From contig CATNEN010000001.1 in NCBI GenBank assembly GCA_950097015.1, positions 9,791,001-9,855,000 of the forward strand: a stretch of 64,000 nt of DNA. Direction: 5' to 3'. This DNA is from Macrostomum hystrix. Its lineage: Eukaryota; Platyhelminthes; Macrostomidae. Shown here in pieces: positions 44,801 through 59,800 of the stretch. The translations under genes and the position numbers were made by a program. Below the pieces are notes generated by a model. That model ran no database searches and had not been told where the DNA came from. It saw nothing but the letters and a program-made list of their open reading frames with translations. Numbering within the stretch: position 1 is the first letter of the stretch; every line of letters starts with the position of its first letter.

Positions 44801-47800
44801 CAGATCTGCAAGTGTGATCCCATGTCTTCTCAAATCTGCAAGTGAGATCCCATGTCTTCTCAGATCTGCAAGTGAGATCCCGTGTCTTCTCAGATCTGCA
44901 AGTGGGATCCCATGTCTTCTCAAATCTGCAAGTGAGATCCCATGTCTTCTCAGATCTGCAAGTGGGATCCCATGTCTTCTCAAATCTGCAAGTGAGATCC
45001 CATGTCTTCTCAGATCTGCAAGTGAGATCCCATGTCTTCTCAGATCAGCAAGTGAGATCCCATGTCTTCTCAGATCTGCAAGTGAGATCCCATGTCTTCT
45101 CAAATCTGCAAGTGAGATCCCATGTCTTCTCAGATCTGCAAGTGGGATCCCATGTCTTCTCAAATCTGTTGTGAGATCCCATGTCTTCTCAGATCTGCAA
45201 GTGGGATCTCATATCTTCTCAGATCTGCAAGTGAGATCCCATGTCTTCTCAAATCTGCAAGTGAGATCCCATGTCTTCTCAGATCTGCAAGTGTGATCCC
45301 ATGTCTTCTCAAATCTGCAAGTGAGATCCCATGTCTTCTCAGATCTGCAAGTGTGATCCCATGTCTTCTCAAATCTGCAAGTGAGATCCCATGTCTTCTC
45401 AGATCTGCAAGTGAGATCCCATGTCTTCTCAGATCTGCAAGTGGGATCCCATGTCTTCTCAAATCTGCAAGTGAGATCCCATGTCTTCTCAGATCTGCAA
45501 GTGGGATCCCATGTCTTCTCAGATCAGCAAGTGAGATCCCATGTCTTCTCAGATCTGCAAGTGAGATCCCATGTCTTCTCAGATCTGCAAGTGAGATCTC
45601 ATATCTTCTCAGATCTGCAAGTGGGATCCCATGTCTTCTCAAATCTGCAAGTGAGATCCCATGTCTTCTCAGATCTGCAAGTGGGATCTCATATCTTCTC
45701 AGATCTGCAAGTGAGATCCCATGTCTTCTCAAATCTGCAAGTGAGATCCCATGTCTTCTCAGATCTGCAAGGGGGATCCCATGTCTTCTCAGATCTGCAA
45801 GTGAGATCCCATGTCTTCTCAGATCTGTTGTGAGATCCCATGTCTTCTCAGATCTGCAAGTGGGATCCCATGTCTTCTCAGATCTGCAAGTGAGATCTCA
45901 TATCTTCTCAGATCTGCAAGTGAGATCCCATGTCTTCTCAAATCTGCAAGTGAGATCCCATGTCTTCTCAAATCTGCAAGTGAGATCCCATGTCTTCTCA
46001 AATCTGCAAGTGAGATCCTATGTCTTCTCAGATCTGCAAGTGGGATCCCATGTCTTCTCAAATCTGCAAGTGAGATCTCATGTCTTCTCAGATCTGCAAG
46101 TGAGATCTCATATCTTCTCAGATCTGCAAGTGAGATCCCATGTCTTCTCAAATCTGCAAGTGAGATCCCATGTCTTCTCAGATCTGCAAGTGAGATCTCA
46201 TATCTTCTCAGATCTGCAAGTGAGATCCCATGTCTTCTCAGATCTGCAAGTGAGATCTCATATCTTCTCAGATCTGCAAGTGAGATCCCATGTCTTCTCA
46301 AATCTGCAAGTGAGATCCCATGTCTTCTCAAATCTGCAAGTGGGATCCCATGTCTTCTCAGATCTGCAAGTGGGATCCCATGTCTTCTCAGATCTGCAAG
46401 TGAGATCCCATGTCTTCTCAAATCTGCAAGTGAGATCCCATATCTTCTCAAATCTGCAAGTGAGATCCCATGTCTTCTCAAATCTGCAAGTGGGATCCCA
46501 TGTCTTCTCAGATCTGCAAGTGAGATCCCATGTCTTCTCAAATCTGCAAGTGAGATCCCATGTCTTCTCAAATCTGCAAGTGAGATCCCATATCTTCTCA
46601 AATCTGCAAGTGAGATCCCATGTCTTCTCAAATCTGCAAGTGGGATCCCATGTCTTCTCAGATCTGCAAGTGAGATCCTATGTCTTCTCAAATCTGCAAG
46701 TGAGATCCCATGTCTTCTCAAATCTGCAAGTGGGATCCCATGTCTTCTCAAATCTGCAAGTGAGATCCCATGTCTTCTCAGATCTGCAAGTGAGATCCCA
46801 TGTCTTCTCAAATCTGCAAGTGAGATCCTATGTCTTCTCAGATCTGCAAGTGGGATCCCATGTCTTCTCAAATCTGCAAGTGAGATCCCATGTCTTCTCA
46901 GATCTGCAAGTGGGATCCCATGTCTTCTCAAATCTGCAAGTGAGATCCTATGTCTTCTCAGATCTGCAAGTGGGATCCCATGTCTTCTCAAATCTGCAAG
47001 TGAGATCCCATGTCTTCTCAAATCTGCAAGTGAGATCCCATGTCTTCTCAAATCTGCAAGTGAGATCCTATGTCTTCTCAGATCTGCAAGTGGGATCCCA
47101 TGTCTTCTCAAATCTGCAAGTGAGATCCCATGTCTTCTCAAATCTGCAAGTGATATCCCATGTCTTCTCAAATCTGCAAGTGAGATCCTATGTCTTCTCA
47201 AATCTGCAAGTGAGATCCCATGTCTTCTCAAATCTGCAAGTGGGATCCCATGTTTTCTCAAATCTGCAAGTGAGATCTCATGTCTTCTCAGATCTGCAAG
47301 TGAGATCTCATATCTTCTCAGATCTGCAAGTGAGATCCCATGTCTTCTCAAATCTGCAAGTGAGATCCCATGTCTTCTCAAATCTGCAAGTGAGATCCCA
47401 TGTCTTCTCAAATCTGCAAGTGAGATCCTATGTCTTCTCAGATCTGCAAGTGGGATCCCATGTCTTCTCAAATCTGCAAGTGAGATCCCATGTCTTCTCA
47501 GATCTGCAAGTGGGATCCCATGTCTTCTCAAATCTGCAAGTGAGATCTCATATCTTCTCAGATCTGCAAGTGAGATCCCATGTCTTCTCAAATCTGCAAG
47601 TGAGATCCCATGTCTTCTCAAATCTGCAAGTGGGATCCCATGTCTTCTCAGATCTGCAAGTGGGATCCCATGTCTTCTCAAATCTGCAAGTGAGATCCCA
47701 TGTCTTCTCAAATCTGCAAGTGAGATCTCATGTCTTCTCAGATCTGCAAGTGAGATCTCATATCTTCTCAGATCTGCAAGTGAGATCCCATGTCTTCTCA

Positions 47801-50800
47801 AATCTGCAAGTGAGATCCCATGTCTTCTCAAATCTGCAAGTGAGATCCCATGTCTTCTCAAATCTGCAAGTGAGATCTCATGTCTTCTCAGATCTGCAAG
47901 TGAGATCCCATATCTTCTCAAATCTGCAAGTGAGATCCCATGTCTTCTCAGATCTGCAAGTGGGATCCCATATCTTCTCAGATCTGCAAGTGAGATCCCA
48001 TGTCTTCTCAGATCTGCAAGTGAGATCCCATGTCTTCTCAGATCTGCAAGTGGGATCCCATGTCTTCTCAGATCTGCAAGTGGGATCCCATGTCTTCTCA
48101 AATCTGCAAGTGAGATCCCATGTCTTCTCAAATCTGCAAGTGAGATCCTATGTCTTCTCAGATCTGCAAGTGGGATCCCATGTCTTCTCAAATCTGCAAG
48201 TGAGATCTCATGTCTTCTCAGATCTGCAAGTGAGATCTCATATCTTCTCAGATCTGCAAGTGAGATCCCATGTCTTTTCAGATCTGCAAGTGAGATCCCA
48301 TGTCTTTTCAGATCTGCAAGTGAGATCCCATGTCTTTTCAGATCTGCAAGTGAGATCCCATGTCTTTTCAGATCTGCAAGTGAGATCCCATGTCTTCTCA
48401 GATCTGCAAGTGGGATCCCATGTCTTCTCAGATCTGCAAGTGGGATCCCATGTCTTCTCAGATCTGTTGTGAGATCCCATGTCTTCTCAGATCTGCAAGT
48501 GGGATCCCATATCTTCTCAGATCTGCAAGTGAGATCCCATGTCTTCTCAGATCTGCAAGTGGGATCCCATGTCTTCTCAGATCTGCAAGTGGGATCCCAT
48601 GTCTTCTCAGATCTGCAAGTGGGATCCCATGTCTTCTCAGATCTGCAAGTGGGATCCCATGTCTTCTCAGATCTGCAAGTGAAATCCCATGTCTTCTCAG
48701 ATCTGCAAGTGAAATCCCATGTCTTCTCAGATCTGCAAGTGGGATCCCATGTCTTCTCAGATCTGCAAGTGGGATCCCATGTCTTCTCAGATCTGCAAGT
48801 GGGATCCCATGTCTTCTCAGATCTGCAAGTGGGATCCCATGTCTTCTCAGATCTGCAAGTGGGATCCCATATCTTCTCAGATCTGTTGTGAGATCCCATA
48901 TCTTCTCAGATCTGTTGTGAGATCCCATGTCTTCTCAGATCTGTTGTGAGATCCCATGTCTTCTCAGATCTGCAAGTGAGATCCCATGTCTTCTCAGATC
49001 TGCAAGTGAGATCTCATATCTTCTCAGATCTGCAAGTGAGATCCCATGTCTTCTCAGATCTGCAAGTGTGATCCCATGTCTTCTCAAATCTGCAAGTGAG
49101 ATCCCATGTCTTCTCAGATCTGCAAGTGAGATCCCATGTCTTCTCAGATCTGCAAGTGGGATCCCATGTCTTCTCAAATCTGCAAGTGAGATCCCATGTC
49201 TTCTCAGATCTGCAAGTGAGATCCCATGTCTTCTCAGATCAGCAAGTGAGATCCCATGTCTTCTCAGATCTGCAAGTGAGATCCCATGTCTTCTCAAATC
49301 TGCAAGTGAGATCCCATGTCTTCTCAGATCTGCAAGTGGGATCCCATGTCTTCTCAAATCTGTTGTGAGATCCCATGTCTTCTCAGATCTGCAATTGGGA
49401 TCTCATATCTTCTCAGATCTGCAAGTGAGATCCCATGTCTTCTCAAATCTGCAAGTGAGATCCCATGTCTTCTCAGATCTGCAAGTGAGATCTCATATCT
49501 TCTCAGATCTGCAAGTGGGATCCCATGTCTTCTCAGATCTGCAAGTGAGATCCCATGTCTTCTCAGATCAGCAAGTGGGATCCCATGTCTTCTCAGATCT
49601 GTTGTGAGATCCCATGTCTTCTCAGATCTGTTGTGAGATCCCATGTCTTCTCAGATCTGCAAGTGGGATCCCATGTCTTCTCAGATCTGCAAGTGAAATC
49701 CCATGTCTTCTCAAATCTGCAAGTGAGATCCCATGTCTTCTCAGATCTGCAAGTGAGATCTCATATCTTCTCAGATCTGCAAGTGAGATCCCATGTCTTC
49801 TCAGATCTGCAAGTGAGATCCCATGTCTTCTCAAATCTGCAAGTGAGATCCTATGTCTTCTCAGATCTGCAAGTGGGATCCCATGTCTTCTCAAATCTGC
49901 AAGTGAGATCCCATGTCTTCTCAAATCTGCAAGTGAGATCCTATGTCTTCTCAGATCTGCAAGTGGGATCCCATGTCTTCTCAAATCTGCAAGTGAGATC
50001 TCATGTCTTCTCAGATCTGCAAGTGAGATCTCATATCTTCTCAGATCTGCAAGTGAGATCCCATGTCTTCTCAAGTCTGCAAGTGAGATCCCATGTCTTC
50101 TCAAATCTGCAAGTGAGATCCCATGTCTTCTTAAATCTGCAAGTGAGATCCTATGTCTTCTCAGATCTGCAAGTGGGATCCCATGTCTTCTCAAATCTGC
50201 AAGTGAGATCCCATGTCTTCTCAGATCTGCAAGTGGGATCCCATGTCTTCTCAAATCTGCAAGTGAGATCTCATATCTTCTCAGATCTGCAAGTGAGATC
50301 CCATGTCTTCTCAAATCTGCAAGTGAGATCCCATGTCTTCTCAAATCTGCAAGTGAGATCCCATGTCTTCTCAAATCTGCAAGTGAGATCCTATGTCTTC
50401 TCAGATCTGCAAGTGGGATCCCATGTCTTCTCAAATCTGCAAGTGAGATCTCATGTCTTCTCAGATCTGCAAGTGAGATCTCATATCTGCTCAGATCTGC
50501 AAGTGAGATCCCATGTCTTCTCAAATCTGCAAGGGAGATCCCATGTCTTCTCAAATCTGCAAGTGATATCCCATGTCTTCTCAAATCTGCAAGTGAGATC
50601 CTATGTCTTCTCAGATCTGCAAGTGGGATCCCATGTCTTCTCAAATCTTCAAGTGAGATCCCATGTCTTCTCAGATCTGCAAGTGGGATCCCATGTCTTC
50701 TCAAATCTGCAAGTGAGATCCCATGTCTTCTCAAATCTGCAAGTGAGATCCCATGTCTTCTCAAATCTGCAAGTGAGATCCCATGTCTTCTCAGATCTGC

Positions 50801-53800
50801 AAGTGGGATCCCATGTCTTCTCAAATCTGCAAGTGAGATCTCATGTCTTCTCAGATCTGCAAGTGGGATCCCATGTCTTCTCAAATCTGCAAGTGAGATC
50901 TCATGTCTTCTCAGATCTGCAAGTGAGATCTCATATCTTCTCAGATCTGCAAGTGAGATCCCATGTCTTCTCAAATCTGCAAGTGAGATCCCATGTCTTC
51001 TCAAATCTGCAAGTGAGATCCCATGTCTTCTCAAATCTGCAAGTGAGATCTCATGTCTTCTCAGATCTGCAAGTGAGATCTCATATCTTCTCAGATCTGC
51101 AAGTGGGATCCCATGTCTTCTCAAATCTGCAAGTGAGATCTCATGTCTTCTCAGATCTGCAAGTGAGATCTCATATCTTCTCAGATCTGCAAGTGAGATC
51201 CCATGTCTTCTCAAATCTGCAAGTGAGATCCTATGTCTTCTCAGATCTGCAAGTGAGATCCCATGTCTTCTCATATCTGCAAGTGAGATCCCATGTCTTC
51301 TCAGATCTGCAAGTGAGATCTCATATCTTCTCAGATCTGCAAGTGAGATCCCATGTCTTCTCAAATCTGCAAGTGAGATCTCATGTCTTCTCAGATCTGC
51401 AAGTGAGATCTTATATCTTCTCAGATCTGCAAGTGAGATCCCATGTCTTCTCAAATCTGCAAGTGAGATCCCATGTCTTCTCAGATCTGCAAGGGGGATC
51501 CCATGTCTTCTCATATCTGCAAGGGGGATCCCATGTCTTCTCATATCTGCAAGTGAGATCCCATGTCTTCTCAGATCTGCAAGTGAGATCCCATGTCTTC
51601 TCAGATCTGTTGTGGGATCCCATGTCTTCTCAGATCTGCAAGTGGGATCCCATGTCTTCTCAGATCTGCAAGTGAGATCCCATGTCTTCTCAGATCAGCA
51701 AGTGGGATCCCATGTCTTCTCAGATCTGTTGTGAGATCCCATGTCTTCTCAGATCTGTTGTGAGATCCCATGTCTTCTCAGATCTGCAAGTGGGATCCCA
51801 TGTCTTCTCAGATCTGCAAGTGAGATCCCATGTCTTCTCAAATCTGCAAGTGAGATCCCATATCTTCTCATATCTGCAAGTGAGATCCCATGTCTTCTCA
51901 GATCTGCAAGTGAAATCCCATGTCTTCTCAAATCTGCAAGTGAGATCCCATATCTTCTCATATCTGCAAGTGAGATCCCATGTCTTCTCATATCTGCAAG
52001 TGAGATCCCATGTCTTCTCAGATCTGCAAGTGAGATCTCATATCTTCTCAGATCTGCAAGTGAGATCCCATGTCTTCTCAAATCTGCAAGTGAGATCCCA
52101 TGTCTTCTCAAATCTGCAAGTGAGATCCCATGTCTTCTCAAATCTGCAAGTGAGATCCTATGTCTTCTCAGATCTGCAAGTGGGATCCCATGTCTTCTCA
52201 AATCTGCAAGTGAGATCTCATGTCTTCTCAGATCTGCAAGTGAGATCTCATATCTTCTCAGATCTGCAAGTGAGATCCCATGTCTTCTCAAATCTGCAAG
52301 TGAGATCCCATGTCTTCTCAAATCTGCAAGTGAGATCCCATGTCTTCTCAAATCTGCAAGTGAGATCCTATGTCTTCTCAGATCTGCAAGTGGGATCCCA
52401 TGTCTTCTCAAATCTGCAAGTGAGATCCCATGTCTTCTCAGATCTGCAAGTGGGATCCCATGTCTTCTCAAATCTGCAAGTGAGATCTCATGTCTTCTCA
52501 GATCTGCAAGTGAGATCTCATATCTTCTCAGATCTGCAAGTGAGATCCTACGTCTTCTCAAATCTGCAAGTGAGATCCCATGTCTTCTCAAATCTGCAAG
52601 TGAGATCCCATGTCTTCTCAAATCTGCAAGTGAGATCCTATGTCTTCTCAGATCTGCAAGTGGGATCCTATGTCTTCTCAAATCTGCAAGTGAGATCCCA
52701 TGTCTTCTCAAATCTGCAAGTGAGATCCCATGTCTTCTCAAATCTGCAAGTGAGATCCTATGTCTTCTCAGATCTGCAAGTGGGATCCTATGTCTTCTCA
52801 AATCTGCAAGTGAGATCCCATGTCTTCTCAAATCTGCAAGTGAGATCCCATGTCTTCTCAAATCTGCAAGTGAGATCCCATGTCTTCTCAAATCTGCAAG
52901 TGAGATCCCATGTCTTCTCAAATCTGCAAGTGAGATCCCATGTCTTCTCAAATCTGCAAGTGAGATCCTATGTCTTCTCAGATCTGCAAGTGGGATCCCA
53001 TATCTTCTCAGATCTGCAAGTGGGATCCCATGTCTTCTCAAATCTGCAAGTGAGATCTCATGTCTTCTCAAATCTGCAAGTGAGATCCCATGTCTTCTCA
53101 AATCTGCAAGTGAGATCCTATGTCTTCTCAGATCTGCAAGTGGGATCCCATGTCTTCTCAGATCTGCAAGTGAGATCCCATGTCTTCTCAAATCTGCAAG
53201 TGAGATCTCATGTCTTCTCAAATCTGCAAGTGAGATCCCATGTCTTCTCAAATCTGCAAGTGAGATCCCATGTCTTCTCAAATCTGCAAGTGAGATCTCA
53301 TGTCTTCTCAAATCTGCAAGTGAGATCTCATGTCTTCTCAAATCTGCAAGTGAGATCCCATGTCTTCTCAAATCTGCAAGTGAGATCCCATGTCTTCTCA
53401 AATCTGCAAGTGAGATCTCATGTCTTCTCAAATCTGCAAGTGAGATCTCATGTCTTCTCAAATCTGCAAGTGAGATCCCATGTCTTCTCAAATCTGCAAG
53501 TGAGATCCCATGTCTTCTCAAATCTGCAAGTGAGATCCTATGTCTTCTCAGATCTGCAAGTGGGATCCCATGTCTTCTCAGATCTGCAAGTGAGATCCTA
53601 TGTCTTCTCAAATCTGCAAGTGGGATCCCATGTCTTCTCAGATCTGCAAGTGAGATCTCATGTCTTCTCAGATCTGCAAGTGGGATCCCATGTCTTCTCA
53701 GATCTGCAAGTGGGATCCCATGTCTTCTCAGATCTGCAAGTGAGATCTCATGTCTTCTCAGATCTGCAAGTGAGATCCCATGTCTTCTCAAATCTGCAAG

Positions 53801-56800
53801 TGAGATCTCATGTCTTCTCATATCTGCAAGTGAGATCCCATGTCTTCTCAGATCTGCAAGTGAGATCTCATGTCTTCTCAAATCTGCAAGTGAGATCCCA
53901 TGTCTTCTCAGATCTGCAAGTGAGATCCCATGTCTTCTCAAATCTGCAAGTGAGATCCCATGTCTTCTCAAATCTGCAAGTGAGATCTCATGTCTTCTCA
54001 GATCTGCAAGTGAGATCTCATATCTTCTCAGATCTGCAAGTGGGATCCCATGTCTTCTCAAATCTGCAAGTGAGATCTCATGTCTTCTCAGATTTGCAAG
54101 TGAGATCTCATATCTTCTCAGATCTGCAAGTGAGATCCCATGTCTTCTCAAATCTGCAAGTGAGATCCTATGTCTTCTCAGATCTGCAAGTGAGATCCCA
54201 TGTCTTCTCATATCTGCAAGTGAGATCCCATGTCTTCTCAGATCTGCAAGTGGGATCCCATGTCTTCTCATATCTGCAAGTGAGATCCCATGTCTTCTCA
54301 GATCTGCAAGTGAGATCCCATGTCTTCTCAGATCTGCAAGTGGGATCCCATGTCTTCTCAAATCTGCAAGTGAGATCCCATGTCTTCTCAAATCTGCAAG
54401 TGAGATCCTATGTCTTCTCAGATCTGCAAGTGGGATCCCATGTCTTCTCAAATCTGCAAGTGAGATCTCATATCTTCTCAGATCTGCAAGTGAGATTCCA
54501 TGTCTTCTCAAATCTGCAAGTGAGATCCCATGTCTTCTCAAATCTGCAAGTGAGATCCCATGTCTTCTCAAATCTGCAAGTGAGATCCTATGTCTTCTCA
54601 GATCTGCAAGTGGGATCCCATGTCTTCTCAAATCTGCAAGTGAGATCCCATGTCTTCTCAGATCTGCAAGTGGGATCCCATGTCTTCTCAAATCTGCAAG
54701 TGAGATCTCATGTCTTCTCAGATCTGCAAGTGAGATCTCATATCTTCTCAGATCTGCAAGTGGGATCCCATGTCTTCTCAAATCTGCATGTGAGATCTCA
54801 TGTCTTCTCAGATCTGCAAGTGAGATCTCATATCTTCTCAGATCTGCAAGTGAGATCCCATGTCTTCTCAAATCTGCAAGTGAGATCCTATGTCTTCTCA
54901 GATCTGCAAGTGAGATCCCATGTCTTCTCATATCTGCAAGTGAGATCCCATGTCTTCTCAGATCTGCAAGTGAGATCTCATATCTTCTCAGATCTGCAAG
55001 TGAGATCCCATGTCTTCTCAAATCTGCAAGTGAGATCCCATGTCTTCTCAAATCTGCAAGTGAGATCCCATGTCTTCTCAAATCTGCAAGTGAGATCTCA
55101 TGTCTTCTCAAATCTGCAAGTGAGATCCCATGTCTTCTCAAATCTGCAAGTGAGATCCTATGTCTTCTCAAATCTGCAAGTGAGATCTCATGTCTTCTCA
55201 AATCTGCAAGTGAGATCCCATGTCTTCTCAAATCTGCAAGTGAGATCCCATGTCTTCTCAAATCTGCAAGTGAGATCCCATGTCTTCTCAGATCTGTTGT
55301 GAGATCCCATGTCTTCTCAAATCTGCAAGTGAGATCTCATGTCTTCTCAAATCTGCAAGTGAGATCTCATGTCTTCTCAAATCTGCAAGTGAGATCCCAT
55401 GTCTTCTCAAATCTGCAAGTGAGATCCCATGTCTTCTCAAATCTGCAAGTGAGATCTCATGTCTTCTCAAATCTGCAAGTGAGATCCCATGTCTTCTCAA
55501 ATCTGCAAGTGAGATCCCATGTCTTCTCAAATCTGCAAGTGAGATCCCATATCTTCTCAGATCTGCAAGTGAAATCCCATGTCTTCTCAAATCTGCAAGT
55601 GAGATCCCATGTCTTCTCAAATCTGCAAGTGAGATCCCATGTCTTCTCAAATCTGCAAGTGAGATCTCATGTCTTCTCAAATCTGCAAGTGAGATCCCAT
55701 GTCTTCTCAAATCTGCAAGTGAGATCCTATGTCTTCTCAAATCTGCAAGTGAGATCTCATGTCTTCTCAAATCTGCAAGTGAGATCCCATGTCTTCTCAA
55801 ATCTGCAAGTGAGATCCCATGTCTTCTCAAATCTGCAAGTGAGATCCCATGTCTTCTCAGATCTGTTGTGAGATCCCATGTCTTCTCAAATCTGCAAGTG
55901 AGATCCCATGTCTTCTCAAATCTGCAAGTGAGATCTCATGTCTTCTCAAATCTGCAAGTGAGATCCCATGTCTTCTCAAATCTGCAAGTGAGATCCCATG
56001 TCTTCTCAAATCTGCAAGTGAGATCCCATATCTTCTCAGATCTGCAAGTGAAATCCCATGTCTTCTCAAATCTGCAAGTGAGATCCCATATCTTCTCAGA
56101 TCTGTTGTGTGATTTCATGGCTTCTCAAATATACAGATCTATCTTCCAAGCTTCTCATTTTAAGATCTCATATAGCTTCTCAGATAGATTCAAATCGCCC
56201 AAATCACACCCATAATATTTTCATCCCCAAGGTACACAATGTGGGATCCGACACTAACGCAGCGTCAGTTCGCCGGTATCTTGCTAGCCACTGCGTTAAC
56301 TCCGCTAGTATTTCTGCTGTTATCTAGGCAAGAAAAAACTGGTACTATTAGAAATCGTGGATTCAGCTTCAAGCAACTGCTATTCCCTGGAGTGTTTTCC
56401 GCATTTCTGATTGGTTAGTGATCTGGCTTGACCTTGAATTTCCAGCCAATCTTTGATGCCCTAAAGGTCTTATTGTTTCCTTTACAGCATTCTTCTATTG
56501 CGAATGGAATTTCTACTTGTTGGGATATACCACCTATCATACTGTGATGATTTTCTCCTGTCTGGTGTCGGCCGCGGTTTTAAAGTGAGTTAAAATTGGT
56601 TTACTCAATTGTTGGGGTAGCTAACTATCTACTGATAGATCAGGTGGGGTAGCTAACTACCTACTGATAGATCAGGTGGGGTAGCTAACTATCTTCTGAT
56701 AAATCAGGTGGGGTAGCTAACTATCTACTGATAGATCAGGTGGGGTAGCTAACTACCTACTGATAGATCAGGTGGGGTAGCTAACTATCTACTGATAGAT

Positions 56801-59800
56801 CAGGTGGGGTAGCTAACTATCTTCTGATAAATCAGGTGGGGTAGCTAACTATCTACTGATAGATCAGGTGGGGTAGCTAACTACCTACTGATAGATCAGG
56901 TGGGGTAGCTAACTACCTACTGATAGATCAGGTGGGGTAGCTAACTATCTACTGATAGATCAGGTGGGGTAGCTAACTACCTACTGATAGATCAGGTGGG
57001 GTAGCTAACTACCTACTGATAAATCAGGTGGGGTAGCTAACTATCTACTGAAGGATCAGGTGGGGTAGCTAACTACCTACTGATAGATCAGGTGGGGTAG
57101 CTAACTACCTACTGATAAATCAGGTGGGGTAGCTAACTATCTACTGAAGGATCAGGTGGGGTAGCTACCTACTGATAGATCAGGTGGGGTAGCTAACTAC
57201 CTACTGATAGATCAGGTGGGGTAGCTAACTACGTACTGAATAATCAAAAGTTTATAATAATTTCCTATTATTTCGGTTAGGCTGCCTGACACTAAGCTAC
57301 CATCCTGGCTGAAGTGTCTGCACCTGGCAGTTGTTGCTACCCGCTGCTTGCTCATAGCAACGCATCGCCTATCCGGCTCTAATAGGCGGGAAGTGTTCCC
57401 AGTGCCAGCAGTTGTCAGTCTGTGGCTAATCTGTTTGCAAGCTGTTCTTCTGTTGCGATTGCCTCGGCGACATTCGTTCTACACGGGAAACCAGCGTCAG
57501 ATTTTATTGGTTAGAACCGAAATTTCCTTATGTCCTTAGTATGCTACTAATGTAACTCGCTAGTAGCCATTAACGCAAAGTCTATCATTTTCAGTTCGCC
57601 TTGTCTGCTTGCGTTCTACTGGGCCTGTTGCATTTCCTCAGAAGCAGCATACTAGCATCTATTGCTGTCAGTGTTTTTGGCAGAAATTTGGACAATGGCG
57701 AGTTTATTGGTGAGCTAACTGATATCCATATTTTGCCTAGTCAATTTTTTCTTCGTGAAATTTCTGAAATTTGACTTTTTCCACTCCTATCGCAACTCTC
57801 CTCTCACCTCTCATCTCTCCTCTCACCTCTCCTCTGATCTCTCACCTCACCTCTCCTCTCATCTCTCACCTCTCCTCTTCTCTCTCCTCTGATCTCTCCT
57901 CTCCTATCTATTTTCTCTCGTACTTTCTAGTTTCTAGTCTAGATCTATAGCAGTAACATAACTTAAAAGTGGGATGAGTGGCAGAGCGGTAAATGCGTTT
58001 GCCTCTCGCACCACGGTCCCTGAGCTCGATTCCGCGGCGAGGCCACATTTATTTGGGGCGCAGCCGCGGAGAGAATGCTTGAGGGCTTGTCGTGCAATTT
58101 ACGACATTGAGGGCCAACCTCCAAGGCACAGCGAGAGTGTACACTGCCTGACGATGAGAAAGTCAGGGCAGATGTACACACCTGTGTGAGCGTATGCCTG
58201 CGTACAGTATCTGTGTGCGTGCGGGCTCAGGAGTCAGCGAAATGGGCAGAATTGCCTCCTCGCTGGCTGCGGGTCTAGTGTCGCCAAATGATGTGCCATT
58301 GCCCGCAGCCCTCCTGCAATTATTATTATTATATTATTAACATAACTTGAAAAAAACCTACATTGCCTTGACAATTTCCAGTTGTCTTCTTGTTGCTATG
58401 CTCACTGCTGCATTCAAAAAGTGTTTTATCTCAGCAATGGTCTCCAATGAAATGCTTCACAATCGGCTTCTGTCTGGCTGGCGTTGGCCTGGGTTTTCTG
58501 CGCAATGATTTACTACCATTTTTAGCATCCAATTCCAGGTAGATAAATGATACTTCATCTTAGATACTGCTTTAATCTTCAGGTTATATTTTATTATTGC
58601 ATTTCACTTTTTAGACTCGTGCTCTCAGCAGGGCAGGTCGTGATTCTAATCAGTGCCTACCTGATTGTTTGGCTGTTTAAAAGTGTAATTGCGGCAAAAC
58701 TTAACAGGAGCATTGTGATTGGCTGCCTATTGACTACTGAATATTTCTTTCTGTACTGCACAATAGTAAGTTATTTATTTTTTTAAACTTATGTTTTGAT
58801 CAACTTCTCAAAAGTGTGCTTCCAAGATCTCCAAACTGAGCCTACAATCATCCCAGATCCCCAAACTGAGCCTACAATCATCCCAGATCCCCAAACTGAG
58901 CCTAAAATCATCCCAGATCCTCAAACTGAGCCTACAATCATCCCAGATCTCCAAACTGAGCCTAAAATCATCCCAGATCCCCAAACTGAGCCTACAATCA
59001 TCCCAGATCCCCAAACTGAGCCTAAATCATCCCAGATCCCCAAACTGAGCCTAAATCATCCCAGATCCCCAAACTGAGCCTAAATCATCCCAGATCCCCA
59101 AACTGAGCCTACAATCATCCCAGATCCCCAAACTGAGCCTACAATCATCCCAGATCCTCAAACTGAGCCTACAATCATCCCAGATCCCCAAACTGAGCCT
59201 ACAATCATCCCAGATCCTCAAACTGAGCCTACAATCATCCCAGATCCCCAAACTGAGCCTACAATCATCCCAGATCCTCAAACTGAGCCTACAATCATCC
59301 CAGATCCCCAAACTGAGCCTACAATCATCCCAGATCCTCAAACTGAGCATACAATCATCCCAGATCCCCAAACTGAGCCTAAATCATCCCAGATCCCCAA
59401 ACTGAGCCTAAATCATCCCAGATCCCCAAACTGAGCCTACAATCATCCCAGATCCCCAAACTGAGCCTAAATCATCCCAGATCCCCAAACTGAGCCTACA
59501 ATCATCCCAGATCTCCAAACTGAGCCTACAATCATCACAGATCCTCAAACTGAGGCTACAATCATCCCAGATCCTCAAACTGAGCCTACAATCATCCCAG
59601 ATCCTCAAACTGAGCCTACAATCATCCCAGATCCTCAAACTGAGCCTACAATCATCCCAGATCCTCAAACTGAGCATACAATCATCCCAGATCTCCAAAC
59701 TGAGCCTACAATCATCCCAGATCTCCAAACTGAGCATACAATGATCCCAGATCTCCAAACTGAGCCTACAATCATCCCAGATCCCCAAACTGAGCCTACA

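Noticed and set aside
36702-56215. Huge open reading frames (up to 1376 codons) on both strands inside the intronic arrays
   Set aside because: Unit lengths of 30 and 33 bp are multiples of three and the units lack stops in several frames, so open frames are automatic. They occur in overlapping frames on both strands and lie in introns bounded by good splice sites.
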